The translations under genes and the position numbers were made by a program. A stretch of 64,000 nucleotides of DNA from Dyadobacter sp. Leaf189 (GTDB lineage Bacteria > Bacteroidota > Bacteroidia > Cytophagales > Spirosomataceae), in assembly GCF_001424405.1 (NCBI RefSeq), contig NZ_LMPS01000006.1, positions 620,001 to 684,000 on the forward strand, read 5' to 3'. The notes under the pieces were generated by a model. It searched no databases and was not told the DNA's origin. It saw only the letters and a program-made list of their open reading frames with translations. Shown here piece after piece: positions 1-8,683 of this stretch (position 1 is the first letter of the stretch; every line of letters starts with the position of its first letter).

Positions 1-547
1 AAACGGTGGATGTGTAAACACGATGATCTTCATATTTGCGAGGGCGTTTTTTAACTTTTCCAAGTCTGTCGAACAATGAATGGTAGGGAGATGAAACGAG
101 CTTTCTTGCGGTAATGCCGTGTCGTTTGTAAAAAGTGCGGCTGTGATTACTGGCGTACAGGAAGTAGTCCACGCGCGGGAAAAGCAGGTACCTGAGTGTG
201 CCGCTGGTGATGAATTGAACGATTCCAACCTGTCTTTTGGCTGAGGTTCCGGCGATATCATTGCATAGACAAACCACGTGGCCACAGCTTTTTGCCAGCA
301 GCAAAACCATAAATTGCGTCACGCAGCGCCAGTCCTGAACGACAATCAAAGACTTGGGTATCCTGAACAATTCTATAATTAAGCCGGGATTTACCAGTTC
401 CAGAAAACTGCCGCCGAAGAGCAGCTTCCAGGAATGTCCGCAGGTGCAGGCCCATATTTTTACACACAATCCTTTTTCTGTTAAAGCGGCGTAAAAGCTA
501 CCCAAATGCGGGGCTGCATGAGAATGGATGAATATGATATCTTTCAC
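1..547 (-). CDS. Glycosyltransferase-like protein, N-terminal part (runs off window)
   Basis: About 182 residues are visible before the frame leaves the window at position 1. The start is a GTG at 547 (VKDIIFIHSHAAPHLG...), since no ATG lies in frame nearby; an IIFIHSHAAPHLGSFY opening followed by an alternating hydrophobic/Gly pattern is typical of the first Rossmann half of GT-B (GT4-type) glycosyltransferases. The catalytic C-terminal half is outside the window, so donor and linkage cannot be judged. It follows the polymerase gene by 37 bases on the same strand and is the last visible gene of the polysaccharide operon. Function is inferred mainly from context. Confidence 0.6.
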   Translation of the reverse strand, partial: MKDIIFIHSHAAPHLGSFYAALTEKGLCVKIWACTCGHSWKLLFGGSFLELVNPGLIIELFRIPKSLIVVQDWRCVTQFMVLLLAKSCGHVVCLCNDIAGTSAKRQVGIVQFITSGTLRYLLFPRVDYFLYASNHSRTFYKRHGITARKLVSSPYHSLFDRLGKVKKRPRKYEDHRVYTSTV

Positions 548-584
548 GGGAAGAGGGTTAACTTGATTCGTTGATGACGAGATA

Positions 585-1895
585 CTAGCGAATGGCGGCA
601 GTTCCGGCGGGCGCAGGCATTTTGCTGTTGAGCGCTGCAAGCAGCAGTCCCGCAATCATGACCAGAAAACCGAGCGAAGTAGGCTGTGCCGTGCTTCCCT
701 GCGGCAGCATCAGCAATGTAAATCCCAGAAGGAGCCAGGGCAGCAGGTCTTTCCGCTTCATAGATCGGTAGCTGCGGACCGACAGATTCCAGGCGAACCC
801 CAGGCGCAGAAAAATGATCAGCGAACCCAGCATCGGCCCAAACTCCCCGGCCATCCTGCCCCACTCCCCTTCCGCTACAAGGTATTGAACGGAGCCTGTC
901 AGGAGCATACTGCCTACGTTGCTGCCCATACCTGCCCCATATCCCCAGAAAGGTATTTCCCGCGAACCGGTGAATGCAGCAAGCATTCCCCCGAGGTAAC
1001 GCTCGACCAGGGTACCTTCCAAACCGCCTTCGGTAGCGCTTGCCGTGGTAAACCTGGCCACGAAAGCTTCGGTACTATTTTGAAAAACGGGCGTCTGGCT
1101 CAAAACGCCGACCAACAAGGCGACAATCAGCAGCGACGACAGAATTTTGACAGTATTTTTCAAGCTCGTTGCGCTGGCTATGATTGCAAAAAGCATTACC
1201 ACGCCAACCTGGAAAAACAATCCCCTGCTGATGGAAACAGGAATGGCGACGATCAGCGCGGCGGTGGAAAGCCAGAGCACGGACTTCCTGATGTACATCG
1301 GATTGAGCCAGAAGTAAAACACAAAACACGTTGCGAAACCGAAAAACAATGTGGTCCCAATGGTGAAAGAAAAGGTACCAGGCGGTCGGTAGTAGCCCAT
1401 TGCTCCCGAGAACCCGGCGCCCAGCATATCCCCTCCGACCCCCCTGTTGACCCAGGCTGACTGCGGACTGTAAAACTGGATTACCAGCAGTACTGCCATC
1501 GGGATCGCCATCGAAAGGGTAACCTTTCCCATATTAATAACATCCTCGCGGGTTAAAACAGCGCCCATAATGAAGATGATCGGAAAATGTAAAAGGAAAA
1601 CGCGACAGCCAAAGATTGCCACCGCCATACTTCCATGTCCGGCGAATATGGCAGCAAAAAAGCCTGCTATTCCAATCAGTATCATCCCGTACAAAAAAGG
1701 ATTAAGAGGAAAAATGCCGTTTCGGACGCTGGTGAGGATCAATGCGAGCGCTACCGGTTCCCGGATAACCAGGAGCGGTGTTGACAGGGACGGAAAGACC
1801 CATTTACGCAATGCGCCTTCAAGAATGATCAGGATGAAATAGAGCCAGATCAGTCTCTTTTCCAATGTAAATGGAGGAGGTAAGGTTGTTGTCAT
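585..1895 (-). CDS. O-antigen polymerase/ligase-like membrane protein (Wzy-type)
   Basis: 436 residues, strongly hydrophobic, with roughly ten to twelve predicted membrane segments and a large polar loop around residues 265-345 that holds Gly-rich stretches (GYGAGMGSN). This layout fits the Wzy/WaaL (O-antigen ligase-like) superfamily, which joins undecaprenyl-linked repeat units at the periplasmic face of the inner membrane. Family sequence identity is always low, so the call rests on topology and position: it lies among glycosyltransferases of a Wzx/Wzy-type cluster and no other candidate polymerase is present. Starts with ATG at 1895, two bases after the stop of the upstream glycosyltransferase (1898). 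Confidence 0.75.
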   Translation of the reverse strand: MTTTLPPPFTLEKRLIWLYFILIILEGALRKWVFPSLSTPLLVIREPVALALILTSVRNGIFPLNPFLYGMILIGIAGFFAAIFAGHGSMAVAIFGCRVFLLHFPIIFIMGAVLTREDVINMGKVTLSMAIPMAVLLVIQFYSPQSAWVNRGVGGDMLGAGFSGAMGYYRPPGTFSFTIGTTLFFGFATCFVFYFWLNPMYIRKSVLWLSTAALIVAIPVSISRGLFFQVGVVMLFAIIASATSLKNTVKILSSLLIVALLVGVLSQTPVFQNSTEAFVARFTTASATEGGLEGTLVERYLGGMLAAFTGSREIPFWGYGAGMGSNVGSMLLTGSVQYLVAEGEWGRMAGEFGPMLGSLIIFLRLGFAWNLSVRSYRSMKRKDLLPWLLLGFTLLMLPQGSTAQPTSLGFLVMIAGLLLAALNSKMPAPAGTAAIR

Positions 1896-1897
1896 AT

Positions 1898-3154
1898 CTA
1901 CATTTGTAATTGATAGCTGTTCACTTGCTGTTCAATCTGATCGATAACCGAATTTGCGTAGTTGTTCCAGGAGTAGGTGGCTGCATGCGCCTGCGCCCTG
2001 CGGCCCATGTCGGGTACCGCTTCACGGTGGTCCAAAAGCCATTGAAGTCTGCCGGCAATCGCTTCCGGTGAACGGATAGGTACCAAAAATCCCGTTTCTC
2101 CTTCAATCACGAGATCCTCGCCACCTGTGTTTGGCGTGATGATCACCGGCATTCCCTGGCTCATCGCTTCCTGCATCACCAGGGCACGTCCCTCGATAAT
2201 TGACGGAAGGCAGAGTACGTCACATCCCGCCATCAACTGCAGTACCTGTGCATGCGGCCGTGGCGCCTCGTAGGTCATGGATGGAAGCTGCTGTTTGTAA
2301 AACGATAGCTTCTCCTGCAAGCTCCCCAGCACTACAAGTTCTATCTCATTTGTATTCAGCAGCTTTACTGCTTCAAACAAATCGGCCAGACCTTTACGCT
2401 GCCCCATACTCCCGGCAAACAATACCCTGAGCGGGACGCCATTTCCTCGCCTGTTACTGAGCTCACCTCCCGAAGTAGGCGAGCCGAAATGCGATCGGAT
2501 AACCTGCCGGCTGCGGGATACCGGAACTGATCCGGCCACAAAATCGCTGGGAGTTACTACCAGGTCCGCCAATTCCAGCTCCCGCGTTTTTCTTTCCAGT
2601 TTTTGCTCGGAATCGGTAGCTGCGCCACCCAATGTTCCAGCCCAGGCAGGTAGCCTCTCGGCTTCTTCCTGTATCAGTTTTCGTGTTGTTTCCCAATATG
2701 CGATCGGCAGATCATACACGCAGGTCATACCCAATTCCTTCGCTCTGCGGAATGATTCCAATGCGCCGTCTTCATAAGCGTAAACTGCGCTGACACCCTC
2801 TTTTTGTGCTCTATACAAGCTTGAAGCAACTTTTTTATCCAAACTCCGGTAAACCGAGTCGACACTAAACAGCGCATTCTCCTGCCGGGTAAGACTACCC
2901 CACCCGGCTTTGGAAGACAGTATCCTGCCGGCTTCCCGAAGCGGCCAGATCCTTGTTTTAGATTTTAACAAAAGATCATAATTGCGCCGCCTCAATTCAC
3001 CAAATGGACCCAGTGCGCCCACTTTGTCCCAGAAACCGCCCGGGAACATAGCAAGAGTTGTGTAAAAACGATGTAGACCGTCACGTTGGTGAAGTCCCGA
3101 GAGAATTGCCCGGACATTCGCATTGCCGGTTGGGTGAGAAAAAACCACTTTCAT
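1898..3154 (-). CDS. Glycosyltransferase family 4 protein
   Basis: 418 residues. The C-terminal half has the GT4 hallmarks: a GSMGQRKGL donor-domain start near residue 250 and an E-x7-E type block (EGRALVMQEAMSQG) near residue 344 followed by PVIITPNTGGEDLV. The N-terminal acceptor domain begins MKVVFSHPTGNANV. It would transfer a sugar from a nucleotide donor to the growing lipid-linked repeat at the cytoplasmic membrane. The ATG at 3154 overlaps the TGA of the preceding gene (3151) in the ATGA configuration, so the two are probably translationally coupled. The sugar specificity cannot be told from sequence. Confidence 0.88.
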   Translation of the reverse strand: MKVVFSHPTGNANVRAILSGLHQRDGLHRFYTTLAMFPGGFWDKVGALGPFGELRRRNYDLLLKSKTRIWPLREAGRILSSKAGWGSLTRQENALFSVDSVYRSLDKKVASSLYRAQKEGVSAVYAYEDGALESFRRAKELGMTCVYDLPIAYWETTRKLIQEEAERLPAWAGTLGGAATDSEQKLERKTRELELADLVVTPSDFVAGSVPVSRSRQVIRSHFGSPTSGGELSNRRGNGVPLRVLFAGSMGQRKGLADLFEAVKLLNTNEIELVVLGSLQEKLSFYKQQLPSMTYEAPRPHAQVLQLMAGCDVLCLPSIIEGRALVMQEAMSQGMPVIITPNTGGEDLVIEGETGFLVPIRSPEAIAGRLQWLLDHREAVPDMGRRAQAHAATYSWNNYANSVIDQIEQQVNSYQLQM

Positions 3155-4188
3155 GACCTTACAGCGGTTTGAAGAACTTCCAGGTACCTGTCGGCCACTA
3201 CTTCCGGGTGGTGATTGGTGAGGTGATTTCTCGCATTCATGTGCATGGAATACTGCCGCAGCGGATCTTCGTAAATGCTCGTCATGTGCTCTACCAGGCT
3301 GTCGATATTGCCGGATTTAAACACCAGTCCGGCATCTCCCACAGCGTCGGGCAATCCTCCACCGCTCGAAACAATGGGGATCAGCCCGCACGCCATTCCT
3401 TCCAGTGCCACGTTGCCAAACGGTTCGTTCCATACCGAGGGTACCAGTAAAAAGCGGTGCTCATTCAGGCGGCGAACCAGCTCCTTCCCCCGCAAAACGC
3501 CGGTAAAAAATACCATATGTTCTAATTGCAGCTCGCGGACGAGCATTTTGAGATCCTCCGCCTCCGGTCCGTCGCCGATGATGGTCAATGAGGTTTGGAA
3601 ATCAGCAGAGACTTCCTTTTTCTGATTGATGAATTTTCGGAGTGCCTTAATAGCGAGATGTACGCCTTTATCTGAAACCAGCCGACCCATAAAAACGAAG
3701 TCCAGCTCCCTGCTGCCTTGTTCGGTTTGTATTTGAAAAAGCGTGGAACGATATGGATTGCCGATCACAACCGCTTTGTCCCAGCAGCTGTTTTTAATGG
3801 CACTACTTACCGCAATAACCGCAGATGCATGTTTTAGCCACTCAAACTTCAATCTGTCCTGCCAGCCCATCCTGCCGTCTACCCGGCTGATCCACGTCCT
3901 GATCGCCACAACCCCGGGCCGGTTGATGAACAGCCTCGGCCAGGAAAGACGCAGGCAAAGGTTGTTTTCAAAAACAATGTCAGCCCATAAATGCTCGCGA
4001 ACCAAAGAGTACTTGCCCGGATTGCGGATCACTTTGAACGGGAATGTCCTGCTGCCTTTTTCCTTGGTCCTGGTAAGTAACCGGACCTGGTGGCCGGAGT
4101 TGTGAAATGCGTCGCACAATACTTCCGAGTTCACTTCAATGCCGCCGACTTCGGGATAAAATTGATGGGATAGGATGAGGATTTTCAT
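3151..4188 (-). CDS. Glycosyltransferase family 4 protein
   Basis: 345 residues from the ATG at 4188 (MKILILSHQFYPEVGGIEV). The open frame extends 54 codons further upstream, but that extension overlaps the preceding gene and looks non-coding, and the GT4 N-terminus with the PEVGGIEV glycine loop begins exactly here. The C-terminal domain shows VFMGRLVSDKGVHLAIKAL and an E-x7-E block (NEPFGNVALEGMACG) followed by PIVSSGGGLPDAVG. It is a cytoplasmic retaining-type transferase of the exopolysaccharide repeat unit. Five bases separate it from the previous gene; it overlaps the next by four. Confidence 0.88.
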   Translation of the reverse strand: MKILILSHQFYPEVGGIEVNSEVLCDAFHNSGHQVRLLTRTKEKGSRTFPFKVIRNPGKYSLVREHLWADIVFENNLCLRLSWPRLFINRPGVVAIRTWISRVDGRMGWQDRLKFEWLKHASAVIAVSSAIKNSCWDKAVVIGNPYRSTLFQIQTEQGSRELDFVFMGRLVSDKGVHLAIKALRKFINQKKEVSADFQTSLTIIGDGPEAEDLKMLVRELQLEHMVFFTGVLRGKELVRRLNEHRFLLVPSVWNEPFGNVALEGMACGLIPIVSSGGGLPDAVGDAGLVFKSGNIDSLVEHMTSIYEDPLRQYSMHMNARNHLTNHHPEVVADRYLEVLQTAVRS

Positions 4189-4193
4189 GGGTA

Positions 4194-5306
4194 CTATCGG
4201 CCTTGGGTCAGTTGATCGATAAAATTTTGCGCGGTTTTCGGAAGCAGTGAATCCGGCGGGCAGCGTATTTGTGCGTTCAGCGCTTTGCGCAGGTCTGAAA
4301 AGAGCAGCTCTTTCCTGAAATCGAAACGGATATCCTTCGTACCGCTCCACTTAGGCAGCCAAACGGGCAGTCCGTGTTCCAGCATTGCAATGGCGGTACC
4401 GCTCTTCCCAAGCAGGTGCGGCTCCGATCTTGATATTCCTACATCGCAGGTATGCATCAGAGTGCTCAGCTTTTCGAGGGATGCAAAACCGAGGTCTGAG
4501 ATTGTAAGCTCAAAGCCGGCCAGCTGTGTTGTAAGTTGTTCAATGAAACGGTTAGTCTGCTCGGAAGAGCCGCTAACAATCGTGATACGCACCGGCACGC
4601 GGTTGGCAGCACAAAATTCCGCGAGGTCATCGACCAGCTTTTTCAGGAATGTCGTCTTAGGTGGTGTTCCAAAATAGAGAATGTGTTTTTCCTCACAAGC
4701 AGAACTCCTGTCGCCATTTTGATCCGCTAATAAAACGGGCACATTCCCGAACAAGCCCAGCGGAGCAGCGGTATAGTTGAGCCCTTTCAGTCGCCTGCGG
4801 TTAAAAGGAATGGTGACATTAATGACTTCCGGCTGCATTTGCCGGATACTTTGCAAAATGGCCGATTTCTGCAGTTTGGCAAGCAACCGCTCTTTCAGGT
4901 TCACGGGCTTGTCGAGCCAGAGCTCGTGAAACATAACGTGCAGCCTGCGCTGCTCGGACAGCCGCCGGATACGCCACGGCAATCGCCACGGAAGCCCCTG
5001 ACTGTCGAAGCCGTAGGAGACATATTGCAGACTGATCCAGTCGGGATCGACGGACGCTACAAAATGCGCTGCGGCCGCCAGGCGCTTTTCCCAGGCCAGC
5101 GAACTTGAAAACCTGAGCACCTCTACCTCTCGTTCTCCATCCAGCTGAGGTTCTTTCAGGCTGGCAGGGATCAGGTGTTTGTCATGCAAACCGATTACCA
5201 ATGCACTATGTCCCTGCCTGATGAGCTCCGCAGCGAGGCGGCGCGTATAATCACCGACGCCGTCGCGGCCCGGCTCTACAGACGAACATATAAAAAGCAC
5301 TTTCAT
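4194..5306 (-). CDS. Glycosyltransferase (GT4-like)
   Basis: 370 residues starting MKVLFICSSVEPGRDGVGDY, a GT-B acceptor-domain N-terminus with the Gly loop used by GT4 enzymes. The C-terminal half contains ILYFGTPPKTTFLKKLVDDL and a weakly conserved donor site (GKSGTAIAMLEHGLPVWLP) in which the usual first glutamate of the E-x7-E motif is not obvious, so it is a divergent member. It sits six bases after the preceding glycosyltransferase stop and five before the next start, within the polysaccharide operon. Donor and acceptor are unknown; a non-catalytic or unusual specificity cannot be excluded. Confidence 0.72.
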   Translation of the reverse strand: MKVLFICSSVEPGRDGVGDYTRRLAAELIRQGHSALVIGLHDKHLIPASLKEPQLDGEREVEVLRFSSSLAWEKRLAAAAHFVASVDPDWISLQYVSYGFDSQGLPWRLPWRIRRLSEQRRLHVMFHELWLDKPVNLKERLLAKLQKSAILQSIRQMQPEVINVTIPFNRRRLKGLNYTAAPLGLFGNVPVLLADQNGDRSSACEEKHILYFGTPPKTTFLKKLVDDLAEFCAANRVPVRITIVSGSSEQTNRFIEQLTTQLAGFELTISDLGFASLEKLSTLMHTCDVGISRSEPHLLGKSGTAIAMLEHGLPVWLPKWSGTKDIRFDFRKELLFSDLRKALNAQIRCPPDSLLPKTAQNFIDQLTQGR

Positions 5307-5312
5307 AAAATA

Positions 5313-6386
5313 TCAGATATGATCTGTGACGTATTGTACAACCTCAGAGGACACCCGTTCCCACGTCCTGTCGGCCACTGCCGCTTTCGCCGCTGCACCA
5401 ACGCGCTGCGTCAACTGCTCGTCTGCGAAACAGCCTGCAATAAGCCCGGCCAGCGCCTCTGCATTTGCCGGTTCGAACAAAAAACCGGTTTTCCCGTTTT
5501 CGATAAAATCCTTCTGCCCGCAGCAATCCGTGGTAATGCAGCATTTGCCGGCCGCCATGGCTTGTAAAATGCTGAGCGGCTGGCCTTCAAAATTGCTCGG
5601 CAGTACAACCACCGATGCATCATTGAGAAACTGAGCTTCCATATCCCGGGCAAATGCGGGCACCACCCGGACAAACTGCCTGAGGATGGTGGGCCAGTCG
5701 CCCAGTACCTCTTCCGCCTGCTTGCCCGTCCCGATCAGCAGGTAATGCACGAGTATACCGCGCCCGAGCAGCAACCTGGCCGATTCGACCAGTACCTCGT
5801 AACCTTTCCTTTTGATCCAGCTGCCATTAAAAAGTACCGTAAAACGCTCAGGCTGCGCGCTCGGTCCGGCAGCATCCGCGCCGTTTCTAAACACGTATAT
5901 ATCTTCTTCCCGCCTCCTGAATTTACTTTTCGCATACAGCTTGTCTTCATTATTGATGAGCAGCAGCTTGGTAGCCGATTTCAAACCGATCCGGCAGGGC
6001 AGCAGCCGCCAAACGGGATAGAGTAGCCTCGTTTTGAAAGATACATGATCGTGCATTCCGCTTTTCAGCTCACGCTCCCAGTTCCTGCTTTCAATCCCGT
6101 GACTTTCGACGAAGACAGGAATTGGCTGGCTCACGAAAAATAGTGCGGCAGGCTCGTGCACGATAATCGCAGCCGCTTTAATGCGGTTCCGCTGCATGTA
6201 CCGGTACGCTTTCCAGCCAAACAGCGACTTATGCGCGACCTTCCCGATCTGCGCTGGTCCCACGTGAATGAAGTTGTAACCTGCGCTTTCAAAGGCAGTT
6301 TTCCAGTAATGCGTTACGCGCCCCATTCCGCCGGTGAGAGCAATATCAACTTCCGAAATGTGCAATATGGTCTTCCTGTTTTCCAT
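5313..6386 (-). CDS. Glycosyltransferase family 4 protein
   Basis: 357 residues from the ATG at 6386 (MENRKTILHISEVDIALTGG). A longer in-frame start at 6467 would lie deep within the preceding acetyltransferase gene; even the chosen start overlaps that gene by 41 bases. The C-terminal domain has VLFNGSWIKRKGYEVLVES and FEGQPLSILQAMAAGKC, where the second acidic residue of the E-x7-E motif is replaced by Gln. This suggests a divergent GT4 enzyme. Its role would be one step of repeat-unit assembly on the cytoplasmic face of the inner membrane. Confidence 0.82.
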   Translation of the reverse strand: MENRKTILHISEVDIALTGGMGRVTHYWKTAFESAGYNFIHVGPAQIGKVAHKSLFGWKAYRYMQRNRIKAAAIIVHEPAALFFVSQPIPVFVESHGIESRNWERELKSGMHDHVSFKTRLLYPVWRLLPCRIGLKSATKLLLINNEDKLYAKSKFRRREEDIYVFRNGADAAGPSAQPERFTVLFNGSWIKRKGYEVLVESARLLLGRGILVHYLLIGTGKQAEEVLGDWPTILRQFVRVVPAFARDMEAQFLNDASVVVLPSNFEGQPLSILQAMAAGKCCITTDCCGQKDFIENGKTGFLFEPANAEALAGLIAGCFADEQLTQRVGAAAKAAVADRTWERVSSEVVQYVTDHI

Positions 6387-6960
6387 AACTCGTCCTTTCT
6401 GAAATTCGCCTCGCCGGCACACCCGCCCAGATTTCATTTGGCGGGATGGATTTTGTAACCACCGCACCTGCGGCTACGACCGCCCCGTTCCCTATATGCA
6501 CTCCTTTCAAGACAATTACATTGCAACCGAGCCACACATCCTCCCCCAGCTCTATCGCCGCGGCTATCGACGGCTGCGGCCCGATCCGCGAACCCAGCTC
6601 AATTCCGTGATCGTGATCTATAAACTTGCAGCCCGAAGCCACATTACTGAACTTCCCGATTCTGATTCCCTGACTGATATTAAACTCGCAATCCTTTCCG
6701 ACAAAGACCTGATCCTGAATTACAATCGCGCTTCCCGGCTTCCAGATCCCATCGTATTTAAAAGAAATATTGCGTTCCAGTTTGCATTCATTACCCAGAT
6801 ATACCTGGTGCGGCCAGGTGACAAAAATGCGTGGCAACTTTGTATTGCGTCCAATGCGCATTCCCTGCATCCGGTAGTAGTTTTTTCGAAAAACGCCAGC
6901 CGGGTTTCCTAACCATTTACAGCGGATCATGAAACAGAGTTGCTGAAATATCTTCTTCAT
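6346..6960 (-). CDS. Hexapeptide-repeat acyltransferase (maltose/galactoside O-acetyltransferase-like)
   Basis: 204 residues. The middle and C-terminal parts consist of left-handed beta-helix hexapeptide repeats (GKDCEFNISQGIRIGKFSNV; IGNGAVVAAGAVVTKSIPPN) and the family ending EIWAGVPARRI. FIDHDHGIE carries the His expected at the acetyl-CoA active site. Enzymes of this kind acetylate a sugar hydroxyl from acetyl-CoA in the cytoplasm. The start at 6960 overlaps the stop of the next acetyltransferase gene (ATGA). Two adjacent paralogues suggest two different acetylation sites on the polysaccharide, or that one is a structural sugar N-acyltransferase. Confidence 0.87.
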   Translation of the reverse strand: MKKIFQQLCFMIRCKWLGNPAGVFRKNYYRMQGMRIGRNTKLPRIFVTWPHQVYLGNECKLERNISFKYDGIWKPGSAIVIQDQVFVGKDCEFNISQGIRIGKFSNVASGCKFIDHDHGIELGSRIGPQPSIAAAIELGEDVWLGCNVIVLKGVHIGNGAVVAAGAVVTKSIPPNEIWAGVPARRISERTSYGKQEDHIAHFGS

Positions 6961-7496
6961 TGAAACAATCTTTTGAAAGAAGAATGGTAGGTATAGTCAC
7001 TGATTTTCGGCCGCTTTTTGATCACTTTTGCAGGAACACCCGCTACTACATCGTAAGGCAGTACATTTCTGGTTACGACGGAGCCAGCCCCGATTATCGC
7101 GCCTGTTCCGATAAAAACCCCGGGCATAATCATCGCCCTCGTGCCAATCCAGACATAATCTTCAATCGTCACGGAGCGGGTTCTTCCTTCCAGGTTCATC
7201 GTTTCCATATCATGATCTGCCGTCAGAATTGTTACGTCGCTGGAAATTGAAACATTATCTCCGATTGAAATGCCCCCCCGCGTGTCAATCCTGCATCTCG
7301 CATTGATCACCGAATTGGCACCAATCTGCAATAGCCGTGTGCAATCGAATGTACAGCCCATAAATACATTCGTCCCCTTTTGAATATCAAATTGCATCAT
7401 GTGTCTGTAATACCACATACGAAGCCTGGTAATTGGCAGCGAGGCAATCCAATGATTACAGAAATACAACCTGAGTTCTGCCAGAAATCGCCTCAT
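6957..7496 (-). CDS. Hexapeptide-repeat acyltransferase (LbH_MAT-type)
   Basis: 179 residues with hexapeptide repeats from about residue 40 on (IGDNVSISSDVTILTADHD; IGTRAMIMPGVFIGTGAIIG) and the C-terminal VLPYDVVAGVPAKVI signature. The TADHD His is the likely catalytic base. The N-terminal basic, aromatic stretch (LRLYFCNHWIASLPITRLRM) resembles the membrane-apposed helix of colanic-acid acetyltransferases such as WcaF/WcaB. It would O-acetylate the exopolysaccharide unit. Overlaps the following acetyltransferase by four bases. Confidence 0.87.
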   Translation of the reverse strand: MRRFLAELRLYFCNHWIASLPITRLRMWYYRHMMQFDIQKGTNVFMGCTFDCTRLLQIGANSVINARCRIDTRGGISIGDNVSISSDVTILTADHDMETMNLEGRTRSVTIEDYVWIGTRAMIMPGVFIGTGAIIGAGSVVTRNVLPYDVVAGVPAKVIKKRPKISDYTYHSSFKRLFQ

Positions 7497-7538
7497 TTGG
7501 TTCTATTTAAATTGCTAATTACAAAGCGAAATACCAGC

Positions 7539-8669
7539 TCAGGACATTTCCGGAACCTTCGAAAGTGCTGCTTTACGCTGCTGCGGACTAGAATCGAATG
7601 CCGGTTTAAATCGCAAAAAGAATTTTTCAACCACATGAAAACTCACGACACTTACCAGCACCACAACTATAAGAAACGGGATAATGTAAGCTTTTGAAAA
7701 AAGGTATTTGTTGCGCAAAGGCGTATAAATACCACGATATAGAAGCCAGTGATAAACATAAATACCATAAGAGTAAGTACCAAAAAACCGGAGAACTCCC
7801 CAGGAAAGAACGCGGTTGACTATCGCACCTGTTCTCTTGGTATCGTACACAAATACAATGATCGTAGCAAACAGCAGCGCGAATAAAGTATATCCTATCT
7901 TAATGAATGCCGGATTTCTGAAACTCAGGTTGGGAGAATAAAAGGATAACATAATTAATAAAACCAGGCATCCGAAAAATACGGGAACTACAACTTTGCC
8001 CAGAAAATAAGTGTACTGACGGATTAAGATTGCGAGCATCCCTCCTATTCCAAGCGCGTCAACCCTTGACAAGGTAAACACGTAACTGAAATCACTATTC
8101 AAATTCAGGTTCCTTATAATAATGGCCAGTATGATCAATAATCCGCACACAACAAGTACTTTGGAGGTGCCCAGATAAAGGTTCACAAATGGCCAGAACA
8201 AATAAAATTGCTCCTCGATAGCCAGTGACCAGAAATGATTGAGTAGATCAGTTACTCCCCAGTGACTAAATGCAAATAACAGATTCTGGGTAAACGTCAG
8301 GTAATAAATACTGCTCTTTAAATGTCTTATATCCAATATCGGATTGAAGTCCGACGCGCCAGGACTTATTAATGCAAGAAATACCAGCAGCAATGTCAGA
8401 TAATAAAGTGGAAAAATCCGCAATGCTCTTTTAGCGAAAAAGGATTTCAGGTAGTTGTGATTTCCCTTGGTATCGACAAGAATTCCGGTGATCAAAAATC
8501 CGGACAGTACGAAAAACAGATCCACGCCTACCCAACCGATCTCCGAAAGAAGCGTAAAAGGAAAAGCGTCTATTTTGTCAAAGCAATGGAAGGAAAGTAC
8601 CAGCAGGATCGCAATTCCCCTGATTCCGTCCAGTGAATGAATGTGGCCTTTTTTAAACTGAATGTCCAT
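7539..8669 (-). CDS. Acyltransferase family 3 (OafA/YrhL-type)
   Basis: 376 residues from the ATG at 8669 (MDIQFKKGHIHSLDGIRGIA); a TTG two codons upstream is less likely. The N-terminal H-x-LDGIRGIA motif, the SFHCF and DLFFVLSGFLITG segments and about ten membrane spans are characteristic of the acyltransferase 3 family, integral membrane enzymes that move acetyl or other acyl groups onto extracytoplasmic sugars. YHWLLYRGIYTP near the C-terminus is also typical. With the two soluble acetyltransferases, it implies heavy acylation of the polymer. This stretch is visibly more A+T-rich than the flanking glycosyltransferase genes. Confidence 0.9.
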   Translation of the reverse strand: MDIQFKKGHIHSLDGIRGIAILLVLSFHCFDKIDAFPFTLLSEIGWVGVDLFFVLSGFLITGILVDTKGNHNYLKSFFAKRALRIFPLYYLTLLLVFLALISPGASDFNPILDIRHLKSSIYYLTFTQNLLFAFSHWGVTDLLNHFWSLAIEEQFYLFWPFVNLYLGTSKVLVVCGLLIILAIIIRNLNLNSDFSYVFTLSRVDALGIGGMLAILIRQYTYFLGKVVVPVFFGCLVLLIMLSFYSPNLSFRNPAFIKIGYTLFALLFATIIVFVYDTKRTGAIVNRVLSWGVLRFFGTYSYGIYVYHWLLYRGIYTPLRNKYLFSKAYIIPFLIVVVLVSVVSFHVVEKFFLRFKPAFDSSPQQRKAALSKVPEMS

Positions 8670-8683
8670 TTTCAAGAGTCGGG